Assembly: GCA_963841705.1 (NCBI GenBank)
Contig: CAWJDY010000063.1
Span: 1-64,000, forward strand
Direction: 5' to 3'
Source: VAZQ01 sp963841705
GTDB taxonomy: Bacteria; Pseudomonadota; Alphaproteobacteria; Rhizobiales; Xanthobacteraceae
Length of the DNA stretch: 64,000 nucleotides
The notes beneath the pieces are model-generated. The model saw only the letters and a list, made by a program, of their open reading frames with translations, ran no database searches and was not told where the DNA came from. Within the stretch, counting starts at the first letter, position 1. Every line of letters starts with the position of its first letter. The translations under genes and the position numbers were made by a program. Positions 18,201-26,966 of this stretch are shown one piece after another.

Positions 18201-18995
18201 ATGAAGCTTGAGAACAAGGTTGCCATCGTCACTGGAGGAGCGAACGGCATCGGGCTCGCCATTGCCCGACGCTTCGTCGCTGAAGGCGCACGGGTTGTCA
18301 TTGCCGACATCGATACCGCCGCGGGTGAGGCAGTCGCTCGCGTGCTCGGCGACAAGAATTGCCGGTTCGTCGCAACCGACGTAGGCAATGCGGGCAGCGC
18401 CGCCGACGCGGTGGGGGAGGCATGCCGCGCCTTCGGCGATCTCGATGTTCTGGTGAATAATGCCGGAGTCACCCATGGCGCCGATTTTCTGGATCTGGCG
18501 GAAGCCGATTTTGATCGCGTCATCAGGGTCAATCTCAAAGGCGCGTTTCTGGTCGGGCAGGCGGCTGCGCGGCGCATGGTGGCGCAGGTTAACGCCGGCA
18601 AGTCGCCCGGCGCCATCATCAACATGAGCTCGATCAACGCCGTGGTGGCGATCGCCAATCACGCGCCCTACTGCGCCTCGAAAGGCGCACTCGATCAATT
18701 GACCAAGGCGATGGCGCTTGCGCTGGCGCCCCATGGCATTCGCGTCAACGCAATCGGGCCAGGCTCGATCATGACCGACATCCTCAAGGCGGTCGCGACC
18801 GATAAAAATGCCAAGCGTGCGATCCTGGCGCGCACGCCGCTAGGGCGCATCGGCGAGCCCGACGAGGTCGCGGGCGTCGCCGTGTTCCTCGCGTCCAAGG
18901 ATGCGAGCTACATCACCGGAGAGACCATCTACGCCGACGGTGGCAGGCTGGCGCTCAACTACACCGTGCCGATCAAGGACGAAGCGCTCGACTGA
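18201..18995 (+). CDS. Short-chain dehydrogenase/reductase (SDR)
   Basis: This 264-residue classical SDR has the cofactor motif TGGANGIG (about 11-18), an Asp after beta-2 (VIADID) that suggests NAD preference, NNAG (about 87-90), catalytic Ser in INMSSINAV and the YxxxK pair in YCASKGALDQL. The C-terminus has YADGG as in glucose-1-dehydrogenase and related reductases. The substrate is unknown. It is followed after 14 bases by an Lrp-family regulator on the same strand, so the two are probably co-transcribed. Confidence 0.9.
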   Translation: MKLENKVAIVTGGANGIGLAIARRFVAEGARVVIADIDTAAGEAVARVLGDKNCRFVATDVGNAGSAADAVGEACRAFGDLDVLVNNAGVTHGADFLDLAEADFDRVIRVNLKGAFLVGQAAARRMVAQVNAGKSPGAIINMSSINAVVAIANHAPYCASKGALDQLTKAMALALAPHGIRVNAIGPGSIMTDILKAVATDKNAKRAILARTPLGRIGEPDEVAGVAVFLASKDASYITGETIYADGGRLALNYTVPIKDEALD

Positions 18996-19009
18996 CCGGG
19001 ACGACGTCC

Positions 19010-19507
19010 ATGGCTGCAAAGCGCCCGCCGGCATTGGATGCCCTCGACGTCAAGATTCTCGCAGCACTCCAGCGCGATGGGCGCTCGACCGTGCAGAAAC
19101 TTGCGCAGCGGGTCGGATTGTCGCCGCGCGCCTGCCTCGAGCGCGTGCGCCGGTTGGAAGGAGCCGGCATCATTGCCGGATATCAGGCGGTAATCGAGCT
19201 GCGCCATCTCTCCCGTCCCGTCAACGTGTTTGCCGAGATCATCCTGGAGAAGCAGGCCAACGGCCGCCGGCTGGAGAAGCGCCTTGCCGGACTGGATGCG
19301 GTGGTCGAATGCTGGGAAGTGAGCGGCGCCGTGGATTATGTGGCCCGCATCGTCTGTGCGGATCTCGCGGAATACGAGGAGCTGACCAGCAGCCTGATCG
19401 ACGAGGATGCCCTCGGAGTGACCCGCATCGTGAGCCACGTAGCGCTGCGTCCTGTGCGGCGTTTTTCCGGTTATCCGGAAAGGCTGCTCGTGCCCAGGCG
19501 CGGCTGA
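19010..19507 (+). CDS. Lrp/AsnC-family transcriptional regulator
   Basis: The 165-residue protein has an N-terminal winged helix-turn-helix (LDALDVKILAALQRDGRSTV to VRRLEGAGIIAGYQAVI) and a C-terminal RAM/ACT-like ligand domain (WEVSGAVDYVARIVCADLAEY). Family members sense amino acids. Downstream lie ornithine aminotransferase and an amidinotransferase, so arginine or ornithine is a reasonable ligand guess. The start at 19010 fits the family. Confidence 0.92.
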   Translation: MAAKRPPALDALDVKILAALQRDGRSTVQKLAQRVGLSPRACLERVRRLEGAGIIAGYQAVIELRHLSRPVNVFAEIILEKQANGRRLEKRLAGLDAVVECWEVSGAVDYVARIVCADLAEYEELTSSLIDEDALGVTRIVSHVALRPVRRFSGYPERLLVPRRG

Positions 19508-19512
19508 CACGC

Positions 19513-19594
19513 GTAGCCCGGACGAGCGCAGCGATATCCGGGTGACATGGCCAGTGACGTGGCCCCGCACGTCGCTGACGCTCATGCGGGCTAC
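19513..19594. repeat. Dispersed palindromic repeat
   Basis: The outer arms GTAGCCCG (19513-19520) and CGGGCTAC (19587-19594) are exact complements. The interior has GAGCGCAGCGATATCCGGG and GTCGCTGACGCTCATGCGGG, which form a long imperfect stem. It is the 'GTAGCCCGGATGAGCG' type of repeat common between genes of Bradyrhizobium relatives. It separates the regulator from rocD and could act as terminator or processing signal. Confidence 0.7.
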
Positions 19595-19737
19595 GGGGCT
19601 ACGGGGCTCCGCCGTTTCGGCCGCACAAACCGATGTCCGACGCCGTTTCGGCCGTGCCGCATTCTCACTTTCGCCAGCAATGTTGCCGCTGCGTCCTAGA
19701 TTGGGATTGGCGAATCAGCGCAATCCAGGAGGCGGCC

Positions 19738-20961
19738 ATGAACGCAATCGAGCTCGAGACCCGATACAGCGCTCGCAACTACGAGCCGCTTGCGGTGGTC
19801 TTGGCGCGCGGCCATGGCGCCCACGTCTGGGACACTGCCGGCCGGCGCTACATCGATATGATGAGCGCTTACTCGGCAGCGAGCCACGGGCATGCGCATC
19901 CGCGCATTCTTACCGCGCTCGATAGCCAGGCGCGTCGCCTGGCGGTGCCTTCCCGCGCCTATTTCAATGACCGTCTCGGCCCGTTCCTGGCGGAGGTCTG
20001 CAGGGTCACCGGGCTCGATGCCGCGCTCCCCATGAACACCGGGGCCGAGGCCGTCGAAACCGCGATCAAGGCCGCGCGGCGCTGGGGCTATCGCATCAAG
20101 GGCATTCCCCACGATCGCGCCGAGATCATCGTGGCCAACGGGAATTTTCATGGCCGCACCACGACCGTGATCTCGTTCTCCACGGAGCCCGATTATCGCG
20201 ACGGCTTCGGCCCGTTCACGCCGGGCTTCCGCTCCGTGCCCTTCGGGGACCTTGCTGCCGTCGAGCGCGCGATCGGGTCCAACACGGCCGCGGTGCTGAT
20301 GGAGCCGATTCAGGGGGAGGCCGGCATCATCGTGCCGCCCCAGGGCTTCCTCGCGGGACTGCGCCGGATCTGCGATGACCATGGCGTCCTTCTCGTTCTC
20401 GACGAGGTGCAGTCCGGCCTGGGCCGCACCGGTGCCTGGTTTGCCTATGAGCACGAAGACATCCGTCCTGACGGCGTCGTTCTCGGCAAGGCGCTCGGCG
20501 GCGGCGTGCTGCCGGTGTCCGCCTTTGTCGCGCGGCGCGAGGTCATGGACGTGTTCACGCCCGGCTCGCACGGCTCGACCTTCGGCGGCAATCCGCTCGC
20601 GGCTGCGGTCGGGCTCGAAGCGCTGCACGTGATCCGCGACGAGAAGCTCCCCGAGCGCAGTGCCGCTCTCGGCGCGCACATGCTCGCGCGACTGCGCGCC
20701 ATGAATCATCTTGCGCTCAAGGAGGTGCGCGGGCGCGGACTGTGGGCCGCCGCGGAGATCGACCCGGAGGTGGCGAGCGCGCGCGAGGTCTGCGAGCGCC
20801 TCCTGGCTAAAGGAGTCCTGTCGAAGGAGACACACCGCGCCGTGGTGCGGCTTGCGCCGCCCCTTGTGATCGCGAGGCACGATCTCGACTGGGCGCTCGA
20901 TCGCTTCGAGGAGGTGCTGGACGAGATCGGCGGTTCCCGCCGGCATCCGCAAGCAGCCTGA
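19738..20961 (+). CDS. rocD: Ornithine aminotransferase
   Basis: The 407-residue PLP enzyme transfers the delta-amino group of ornithine to 2-oxoglutarate, giving glutamate semialdehyde. It begins MNAIELETRYSARNYEPLAV, a start typical of the family. The region MNTGAEAVETAIKAARRWGY, the Asp of VLDEVQSGLGRTG and the PLP lysine in VVLGKALGGGVLPVSA (near residue 250) are all present. I chose ATG 19738 because AGGAGG sits 6 bases upstream and similarity begins there. The amidinotransferase gene follows after 22 bases, suggesting an operon for arginine use. Confidence 0.95.
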   Translation: MNAIELETRYSARNYEPLAVVLARGHGAHVWDTAGRRYIDMMSAYSAASHGHAHPRILTALDSQARRLAVPSRAYFNDRLGPFLAEVCRVTGLDAALPMNTGAEAVETAIKAARRWGYRIKGIPHDRAEIIVANGNFHGRTTTVISFSTEPDYRDGFGPFTPGFRSVPFGDLAAVERAIGSNTAAVLMEPIQGEAGIIVPPQGFLAGLRRICDDHGVLLVLDEVQSGLGRTGAWFAYEHEDIRPDGVVLGKALGGGVLPVSAFVARREVMDVFTPGSHGSTFGGNPLAAAVGLEALHVIRDEKLPERSAALGAHMLARLRAMNHLALKEVRGRGLWAAAEIDPEVASAREVCERLLAKGVLSKETHRAVVRLAPPLVIARHDLDWALDRFEEVLDEIGGSRRHPQAA

Positions 20962-20983
20962 GGGCACCAATCGGAGGGAAGCA

Positions 20984-21886
20984 ATGGATGCGAGAAACAT
21001 GAGCTGCCCGGGCGGGCGATTCCTGATGTGTCGTCCCGAGCATTTCGCGGTCAGCTACGCCATCAATCCCTGGATGGATCCGGCAAGCTGGGCGCGGGAC
21101 GAGCGCGCGCATCTTGCTGCCGGGCGGGAGTGGCGCGCGCTCTACCAGCGCCTCCTTAAGCTCGGTGCCGCGGTCGAGCTGGTGCCGCCCGCGCGCGGGA
21201 TACCCGATCTCGTGTTCACGGCGAATGCCGGCGTGGTGCTCAATCGGCAGGTGCTGCTCGCGCGTTTTCGCCATCCCGAGCGCCGGCGCGAGGAGCCGCA
21301 TTTCGAAGCCGCGTTTTGCGCCTTGCAGGCGCGCGGCCTCGTTGACTTTATTTCCAGGCTGCCCGGCGAGGTGGTGCTCGAAGGTGCCGGAGACTGCGTC
21401 TTCGATGCCGCGCGCAGGCTGTTCTGGATGGGGTACGGGCCGCGCTCCGACGCCGCGGCCCGGCATGTCGTGACCGACATGTTCGACCATGAGGTTGTCG
21501 CGCTCGAGCTCGCTGATGAGCGCTTCTACCACATGGACACGGCGCTCTGCCCGCTCTCCGGCGGCGAAGTGATGTATCTGCCTGCTGCCTTTGCCCCTGC
21601 CGGGCTAGCGATCATCCGCGACCGGGTAGCGCCGCAGGATCGGATCGAGATCGGCTTGGAAGACGGCTGCCGGCTCGCCGCCAATGCGGTTTGCATCGGG
21701 AGAAATGTCATCATCTCCGGGGCTGGAGAGCGGCTGCGCAGAGAGATCGAGACGCGCGGCTATCGGGTGATGGATACGCCGCTGCCATCCTTCCTGCGCA
21801 GCGGCGGCTCGGCCTTTTGCCTGACGCTCCGCCTCGACCGCCGCTCGGTTGCGGTTTCCGCCACCCCGGAGGCGGCTGTCGCGTGA
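20984..21886 (+). CDS. Amidinotransferase-fold hydrolase (dimethylargininase/arginine dihydrolase family)
   Basis: The 300-residue protein has the beta-propeller amidinotransferase fold. Visible catalytic elements are IPDLVFTANAGVVLN (substrate loop), EGAGDCVF (acidic residue), FYHMDTALCPL (His/Asp near 183-185) and the nucleophilic Cys near residue 278 in GGSAFCLTLRLD. The family includes dimethylargininase, arginine deiminase-like enzymes and arginine dihydrolases that make ornithine directly. The loop Asn (FTANAG) rather than Asp is, as I recall, a feature of dihydrolases. Placement just behind rocD supports an arginine-to-ornithine role. GGAGG lies 5-6 bases before the ATG. Confidence 0.8.
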   Translation: MDARNMSCPGGRFLMCRPEHFAVSYAINPWMDPASWARDERAHLAAGREWRALYQRLLKLGAAVELVPPARGIPDLVFTANAGVVLNRQVLLARFRHPERRREEPHFEAAFCALQARGLVDFISRLPGEVVLEGAGDCVFDAARRLFWMGYGPRSDAAARHVVTDMFDHEVVALELADERFYHMDTALCPLSGGEVMYLPAAFAPAGLAIIRDRVAPQDRIEIGLEDGCRLAANAVCIGRNVIISGAGERLRREIETRGYRVMDTPLPSFLRSGGSAFCLTLRLDRRSVAVSATPEAAVA

Positions 21887-21924
21887 GACCCTTCTCCTGT
21901 CTGTAAAAGCGACGGTCTAATAGG

Positions 21925-22077
21925 GGCATCATCACCAGCCTGATCAAGGGCGACGTGTTCAACTGGGGCCAGATCATGACCGGCGCGCTCCTCGGCGCCG
22001 CGCCGCGGCTGATCATCTACGCCATCCTGATGGACTACTACATCGCCGGGCTCACCGCAGGGGCAACGAAGGGGTGA
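21925..22077 (+). pseudogene. Sugar ABC transporter permease, C-terminal fragment
   Basis: An open stretch of about 50 codons reads VFNWGQIMTGALLGAAPRLI and ends YYIAGLTAGATKG-stop, the characteristic C-terminus of MalG/UgpE-type sugar permeases. No start codon or upstream part is present, so only the last helix remains. It lies 38 bases after the amidinotransferase stop and just before an IS630 relic, pointing to rearrangement. Confidence 0.75.
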
Positions 22078-22183
22078 TGCCGCCCAACACCACTTAGTAC
22101 CCAATTTCATAAATACGGTGACGTATTTTTGTGGCTTGGCTGCCGCGAATCGGACAAGGCTGCCTTCGGCTGTGAGGTGGACC

Positions 22184-22571
22184 ATGCCGAGGCAGAGCCC
22201 TTATATCATCGAACTGAGCGCAGCAGAACGGACTGAATTACTGGCGCGCTCGCGCAGGTACACATCACGTTATCGGGACGTTATCCGAGCCAAGATCGTG
22301 TTGTTGGCCGGCCAGGGAATGGCCAACGACGCTATTGCTGCGAGGCTCGATACGCCGCGCCAGATCGTCAGCAAATGGCGTCGGCGGTTTCACGTTCAAC
22401 GATTATCCGGGGTGGAAGAGCAACCCCGGGGTGAGCGACCGGCCCACTTTTCCCCCCAACGTTATGGTCGAAATCAAAGCGCTGGCTTGTGAACTGCCAT
22501 CGCGCCGCGGTTTACCGTTAGCAGAGTGGTCGGTCAGCGAGTTGCGCGTACCTAAGCTACAGCCGTCTTGA
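22184..22571 (+). pseudogene. IS630-family transposase, N-terminal remnant
   Basis: The frame begins MPRQSPYIIELSAAERTEL and has the helix-turn-helix typical of IS630 N-termini (YRDVIRAKIVLLAGQGMAND, then IAARLDTPRQIVSKWRRRF). It goes out of frame near 22425 and continues in the next frame as VEIKALACELPSRRGLPLAE and WSVSELR before a stop at 22569-22571. The catalytic DDE domain is absent. It differs from the intact IS630 at 32760-33938. Confidence 0.8.
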
Positions 22572-23234
22572 TGCTGCGAACCGTACAACCAGAGCGGGCG
22601 GCGATTTGGGCTCTCTGTAAACAACCGGAAATTTACAGGGATTTTTTCAATTTTTAGTTGAGTAACATAAAACCCGTCGCTTTTTTCTGGGCAAACACTC
22701 ACACTACGGACACGCGCATGCCCCACAACAAAAAAGCCCGACACGGTTTCCCCGCCCTGGGCGTTCGGCACACTTCCTGAAGAATAGCTGTTTGTAGATG
22801 AGTCCCGTTACAGTGTCCCCGATGCGCAAGTTGCATCGTTCGCTCCTGCGTTACCGCACGGCGAAGGACGAATAATAGGGCGACCGCGCCTCTCCTCGCG
22901 TTTGTTGTTGCGGTGTCAATGAACGACACCGGCCCTTCCACCATTTCCATGATCGAGACATCGCGTGGAGCGCCGACTGCAGCGTCCCGAGCTTGAGTAC
23001 CGCTCGACCGTGGCCATTGCCACAATCTGGTTCGAGCGCGCTAGGGGCTCGGCCGAACTCCCAGCGGCGGCGGCGCGATGGAGAACTCTCGCGGTGTTTT
23101 GCATCCGGTGTATTGGAACTTTCCCTCTCGTTTGTATGGCGCACGCCGCGAATTTTTTTAGAGTTCCATGCAAACAATGCTAGAGTTTTGTCACTACGCA
23201 GTATAGAACACAAAAAACAGCGGAGAATGGGGGC
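22572..23234. other. Gene-poor region upstream of the binding-protein/symporter pair
   Basis: About 660 bases with no supportable gene on either strand. The open frames here have no family resemblance and poor start contexts. The left part is AT-rich (TTTTTTCAATTTTTAGTTGA near 22641). Near 23155-23200 the motif TAGAGTT is present twice 23 bases apart just ahead of the 23235 start, a possible operator. The region probably carries the promoter of the downstream pair, but I cannot place a convincing -35/-10. Confidence 0.4.
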
Positions 23235-24071
23235 ATGTCCTCTGGTTCGAACAAGGCGCAAGCGCTGGCTTGCGGCGCTGTCGTTGCTCTTGTGATGCTT
23301 GCGGCGGGCTTGAACGCGGCCGCACCTGCCACTGAGGATCTTCCTGACCTGCGGTCGATCAAAGACAAAGGACTACTGCGGATCGCGATCACCCATTTTG
23401 ACATTCCACCATTTCATGTCCGAGATGGTGCCGGAACCTACATCGGCAAGGACATCGACTTTGCCAAGCAGCTGGGAAACGCTCTGAAGGTTCAAATAGC
23501 GTTTGTCGACGATCCGCCCACTTTTGACGCTGTCGTCGATGCCGTGGCCGCAGGTCGCGCCGACATCGGTTTGAGCAAGCTGTCGGAAACCTATGACCGG
23601 GTGACCTATGTCCGCTTCTCCAGGCCGTACATGACCCTGCGCCACGCTCTGCTCTATAACCGCGACATCATTTCCCGACTTTCAACCGGCCGGCCTGGAG
23701 ATGCCTTGCGGAATTTCACCGGCAAAATCGGGGTCATCGGCCGAAGCGCCTATGTGGACTTCGCGACGGATAATTATCCTAACGCTTCCATCGTTCCCTT
23801 TGCGACTTGGCAGGCCACTATCGCCGCGTTGAAGCGCGGAGATGTCGATGTCGTCTACCGCGATGAATTCGAGGCGCGCTCGGTTCTTATTAACGATCCC
23901 GCAATGCATGTTGCTTTTGGCGCTGCGATTATTGCCGACCGCAGGTCGTTTCTTACGATGGCGATTTGCGATAGCTGCCTGAAGCTGGAGGAGTTCATCA
24001 ATTACTTCATAGCCCAGCACCCGCGAGAATACAGCCTCGATGATCTGCTCAAGATCAGTTACGAAAATTGA
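23235..24071 (+). CDS. Periplasmic solute-binding protein (SBP_bac_3 type) paired with an SDF symporter
   Basis: The 278-residue protein has a signal peptide (hydrophobic core ACGAVVALVMLAAGLNAAA) and a family-3 solute-binding domain: SIKDKGLLRIAITHFDIPPF, GKDIDFAKQLGNAL and IGLSKLSETYDRVTYVRFS. The Arg in SETYDR is the residue that, in amino-acid-binding relatives, holds the ligand carboxylate. Normally such proteins serve ABC permeases, but no ABC genes are adjacent. Instead a symporter gene begins 7 bases after the stop. GGAG lies about 10 bases before the ATG. Amino-acid or dicarboxylate-like ligands are likely; the exact one is unknown. Confidence 0.85.
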   Translation: MSSGSNKAQALACGAVVALVMLAAGLNAAAPATEDLPDLRSIKDKGLLRIAITHFDIPPFHVRDGAGTYIGKDIDFAKQLGNALKVQIAFVDDPPTFDAVVDAVAAGRADIGLSKLSETYDRVTYVRFSRPYMTLRHALLYNRDIISRLSTGRPGDALRNFTGKIGVIGRSAYVDFATDNYPNASIVPFATWQATIAALKRGDVDVVYRDEFEARSVLINDPAMHVAFGAAIIADRRSFLTMAICDSCLKLEEFINYFIAQHPREYSLDDLLKISYEN

Positions 24072-24078
24072 TGGTGCG

Positions 24079-25383
24079 ATGTCCAAGGCAGAATCATTCA
24101 AAGCTGCATTGACGCGCTGGCTAAATCAGCCGCTGACCGTCATGGGTGCCGTCATTATCGCGATTCTGCTTGGAACATCCGGCTTGCCTATCGTAGAATC
24201 GCTGCGTCCGATTGGGGACCTCTACATTGCCTTGCTGCAGATGTGCGTCCTGCCGTTTCTGCTTGCGACAATTCCGCTGGCCGTGCGTTCCGCGATTGCT
24301 GGTTCAACCAATGTCATCGTCATACGCGCACTGCTGGCATGGGTGGCCTGCGCGATAGTCGTCGTGGCAGCGGTGGGCGTGCTGGTTCCGGCCCTTGTTT
24401 TTCGGGTTGTGCCGTTTGATCAGGGCACCATCCGGGCCATGGGCGCCATCGTAGGCGGCACCCTCGGACAGGCCGATCTGGAATTCTCGCTCGACGATAT
24501 TGGCGCGGTCACCGCGACGCGCTCAGGGATCTTGGCGCTGGTGCCCTCGAACATCTTTTCCGCGCTAGCCTCTGATGATATAACGCGAGTTCTGGTCTTC
24601 GCCGCCATTTTCGGCTTTGCGTTGACGGCGTGCGAACGGCGATCAGGCCGGTCTTTTTTTAGCGCCTTGCAAGTTCTCCGTGATGCGTGCTTGCTGATAT
24701 TCGAATGGCTCAACCTGTTTGTCGCGATCGGAATCATCGCACTGATCGCGCCACAAATTGCGTTGCTTGGTCCGCGAGCGTATGTTGTCCTTGCGAATTT
24801 CTCTTATGTTTTCTTCGCCTTGAGCGCAGTCATCCTGATATTGTCGATTCTCGTACTTGCGGTCGCGCTGCGGCTGAATTTGCAGTTGACGTTTGGACAC
24901 TTCACCAAGCCGTTGATGGTCGCCGCCGCGACTCGCAATACCCTCGCCTGTATACCGATCGCGGTAGACACAATGACCCGGGAGCTGCGCGCCCCGCGAG
25001 AGACCTGCGAACTTTACATTCCCGTTGGGTTTGCGACCCTGCGCTTCGGAACGATGCTACATTTTGCCGTGGCCACGCTCTTCATCGGAGCTTTGCTCGG
25101 CCGAAGCTTCGGGCTGGAGGATATAGCTCTGGTGGCCATTCTGTCCGTCGCAGGGTCTTTCGCGACCTTGGGCCTCAGCGGTGCAGCGGCACTTGCCCCC
25201 CTTGCAGGCGTGCTGCGGCCCTTCGGGCTTTCCTACGAGCTGGCGTTTCCCCTGCTTGTCATCATTGATCCGCTCGTCCACATGGTCAGGATCATGCTCA
25301 ACGTTGCAGTCAATTGCATGATCCCCGCTCTTGCGGCAAGGCGAGAGGTGCGGGTAGCAGCGAGCCTGGCTGCTGCCGAATAG
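24079..25383 (+). CDS. SDF-family (dicarboxylate/amino acid:cation) symporter, divergent
   Basis: The 434-residue membrane protein fits the DctA/GltP fold with about eight helices. The helical hairpin region reads VAAATRNTLACIPIAVDTM (family: SSxxTLP), helix 7 reads LRFGTMLHFAVATLFIGALL (family: NMDGTALY) and helix 8 reads DPLVHMVRIMLN. Compared with GltPh, the Asp that binds the substrate amino group is His, while the carboxylate-binding Arg and the sodium-site Asn are kept. I start at ATG 24079, 7 bases after the binding-protein stop, so the genes are coupled. A non-amino-acid carboxylate substrate is my inference. Confidence 0.85.
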   Translation: MSKAESFKAALTRWLNQPLTVMGAVIIAILLGTSGLPIVESLRPIGDLYIALLQMCVLPFLLATIPLAVRSAIAGSTNVIVIRALLAWVACAIVVVAAVGVLVPALVFRVVPFDQGTIRAMGAIVGGTLGQADLEFSLDDIGAVTATRSGILALVPSNIFSALASDDITRVLVFAAIFGFALTACERRSGRSFFSALQVLRDACLLIFEWLNLFVAIGIIALIAPQIALLGPRAYVVLANFSYVFFALSAVILILSILVLAVALRLNLQLTFGHFTKPLMVAAATRNTLACIPIAVDTMTRELRAPRETCELYIPVGFATLRFGTMLHFAVATLFIGALLGRSFGLEDIALVAILSVAGSFATLGLSGAAALAPLAGVLRPFGLSYELAFPLLVIIDPLVHMVRIMLNVAVNCMIPALAARREVRVAASLAAAE

Positions 25384-25497
25384 CAGCAGCTCTCCTGCGT
25401 TACGTGGCTCAGCGTGATGTTGATCTTTCTGGTCATGGTCACCTACATTCCCGACATCTCGCTGTGGCTGCCCCGTCTGCTTGGGATGGTGAATTAG
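25384..25497 (+). pseudogene. TRAP transporter large permease (DctM-type), C-terminal remnant
   Basis: Directly after the symporter TAG and in the same frame the DNA reads SVMLIFLVMVTYIPDISLWL and PRLLGMVN-stop. This resembles the last helix and tail of TRAP DctM subunits (TYIPxLSLWLPxLL). There is no start and the rest of the gene is missing. It ends 4 bases before the hpaB start, so a TRAP transporter may once have been linked to hpaB. Confidence 0.55.
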
Positions 25498-25501
25498 CCG
25501 G

Positions 25502-26947
25502 ATGTTGATGACTGGCGAGGACTATCTCGACAGCATACGCGATGGGCGGCGGGTTTATATCGGCGGGGAGCGGGTCGAGGACGTCACCACCCATCCGGCA
25601 TTTCGCAACGCGGCCCGCACGCTCGCGATGATCTATGACCGCAAGCGCGCGCCGGAAAACCGCGCGGTGATGGCGTTTGACGAGGACGGGGACACCTTCT
25701 CGACCTATTTCCTGCTGCCGCGCGGGCGCGACGACTTGCAGCGCCGGTTCGAGACGCATCGCCGCATCGCTTCCTGGACCTGCGGCCTGATCGGTCGATC
25801 CCCCGACAACTTTCCGAGCTATGTGAGCGGGCTCGTCATGGACCCGGCGATGTTCGACCGTATCCGCCAGGGCTTCGGCGAGAACATCCAGCGCTACTAT
25901 CGCCACATGCGCTCGAACGATCTCTTCGTCTCCCATACCGTCACCAACCCGCAGGGCTGGCGACCGACCGGCGCCGCCGATGCTGCCGATCGCCCGCCGC
26001 CCACTCTGCGCGTCGTCGCCGAGGACGACAGCGGGGTCACCATCAACGGCATCAAGATGCTCGGCACGGCCTCGGTGTTCTGCCATGAGACCTGGTGCGG
26101 CAACCTGCAGCCGGTCGGGCCACATCAACAGAAGGAATCGATCACCTGCGCGGTGCCATTGAATGCGCCGGGCGTGAGCATCTGGCCGCGCAAGCCCTAT
26201 GAGCGTTACGCCGTGAGCGCGCTCGACAACCCGCTTGCGGCGCGCTTCGACGAGACCGACAGCGCCGTGCTGTTCGAGAACGTGAAAGTGCCGTGGGAGC
26301 GCGTGTTCTGCCACGACAACACCGAGATGACGCGGGCGATCTACATGCTTACCCCCGGCCACGCCATGGCCAACCACCAGGCCAATGTGCGCTTTCTCGA
26401 GAAGCTCAAGCTGATCGTGGGGATTGCCAAAAAGCTCGCCGAGACGAACAGCATGGAGCAGGTCCCGGCGGTGCAGTTCACGCTCGGACAGCTCGCGGCC
26501 ATGCAGGCGACGCTCGAAGGATTGATCATGGGGCAGATCAATTGCGGCGAGGCGCAGGTCGCGGGTTTTCACACCGTCAACCGCCGCTACGTCTATGCCG
26601 CGCTGCACTGGTGCACCAATCACTACGCCGACATCTGCGAGAAGGTGCGCGAGCTCATGGGAGGCGGCGTGTTCCAGATGCCGGCCGACGTGTCGGTGCT
26701 CGACGATGAAGAGACGCGCGAGAAGTTCGAGACCTACTGGTCGGTGCCGGGCCAGTCGGCGAAGGCGCGCATGAAGCTGATGAAACTGGCGTGGGACCTG
26801 CTCGGCTCCGACTTCGGCGGCCGTCACCTGCAATACGAGAAATTCTACGCCGGGCCGAGCTTCGCGATGAACAGCTACAGCTATCTCGCCGGACCATGGA
26901 AGGACTGGACCACGCTGGTTGAGGAGCTGATGGCCAGCTATGATTGA
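25502..26947 (+). CDS. hpaB: 4-hydroxyphenylacetate 3-monooxygenase, oxygenase component (HpaB family)
   Basis: The 481-residue FADH2-dependent monooxygenase ortho-hydroxylates phenolic compounds using flavin supplied by a separate reductase. The N-terminus MLMTGEDYLDSIRDGRRVYI, the central VTNPQGWRP and GIKMLGTASVFCHE, and the flavin-site region TPGHAMANHQANVRF are as in HpaB. The C-terminus ends GPWKDWTTLVEELMASYD. No hpaC reductase is seen nearby, so it must come from elsewhere. A second ATG six bases later (MTGEDY) is an alternative start. A decayed copy of the C-terminus of a relative lies at 40768-40833. Confidence 0.93.
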   Translation: MLMTGEDYLDSIRDGRRVYIGGERVEDVTTHPAFRNAARTLAMIYDRKRAPENRAVMAFDEDGDTFSTYFLLPRGRDDLQRRFETHRRIASWTCGLIGRSPDNFPSYVSGLVMDPAMFDRIRQGFGENIQRYYRHMRSNDLFVSHTVTNPQGWRPTGAADAADRPPPTLRVVAEDDSGVTINGIKMLGTASVFCHETWCGNLQPVGPHQQKESITCAVPLNAPGVSIWPRKPYERYAVSALDNPLAARFDETDSAVLFENVKVPWERVFCHDNTEMTRAIYMLTPGHAMANHQANVRFLEKLKLIVGIAKKLAETNSMEQVPAVQFTLGQLAAMQATLEGLIMGQINCGEAQVAGFHTVNRRYVYAALHWCTNHYADICEKVRELMGGGVFQMPADVSVLDDEETREKFETYWSVPGQSAKARMKLMKLAWDLLGSDFGGRHLQYEKFYAGPSFAMNSYSYLAGPWKDWTTLVEELMASYD

Positions 26948-26966
26948 GACACTGAGAGGATACGGC

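Noticed and set aside
22699..23025. 108-codon minus-strand gene upstream of the binding-protein/symporter pair
   Set aside because: No motif, unusual composition, no ribosome-binding site; more likely non-coding.
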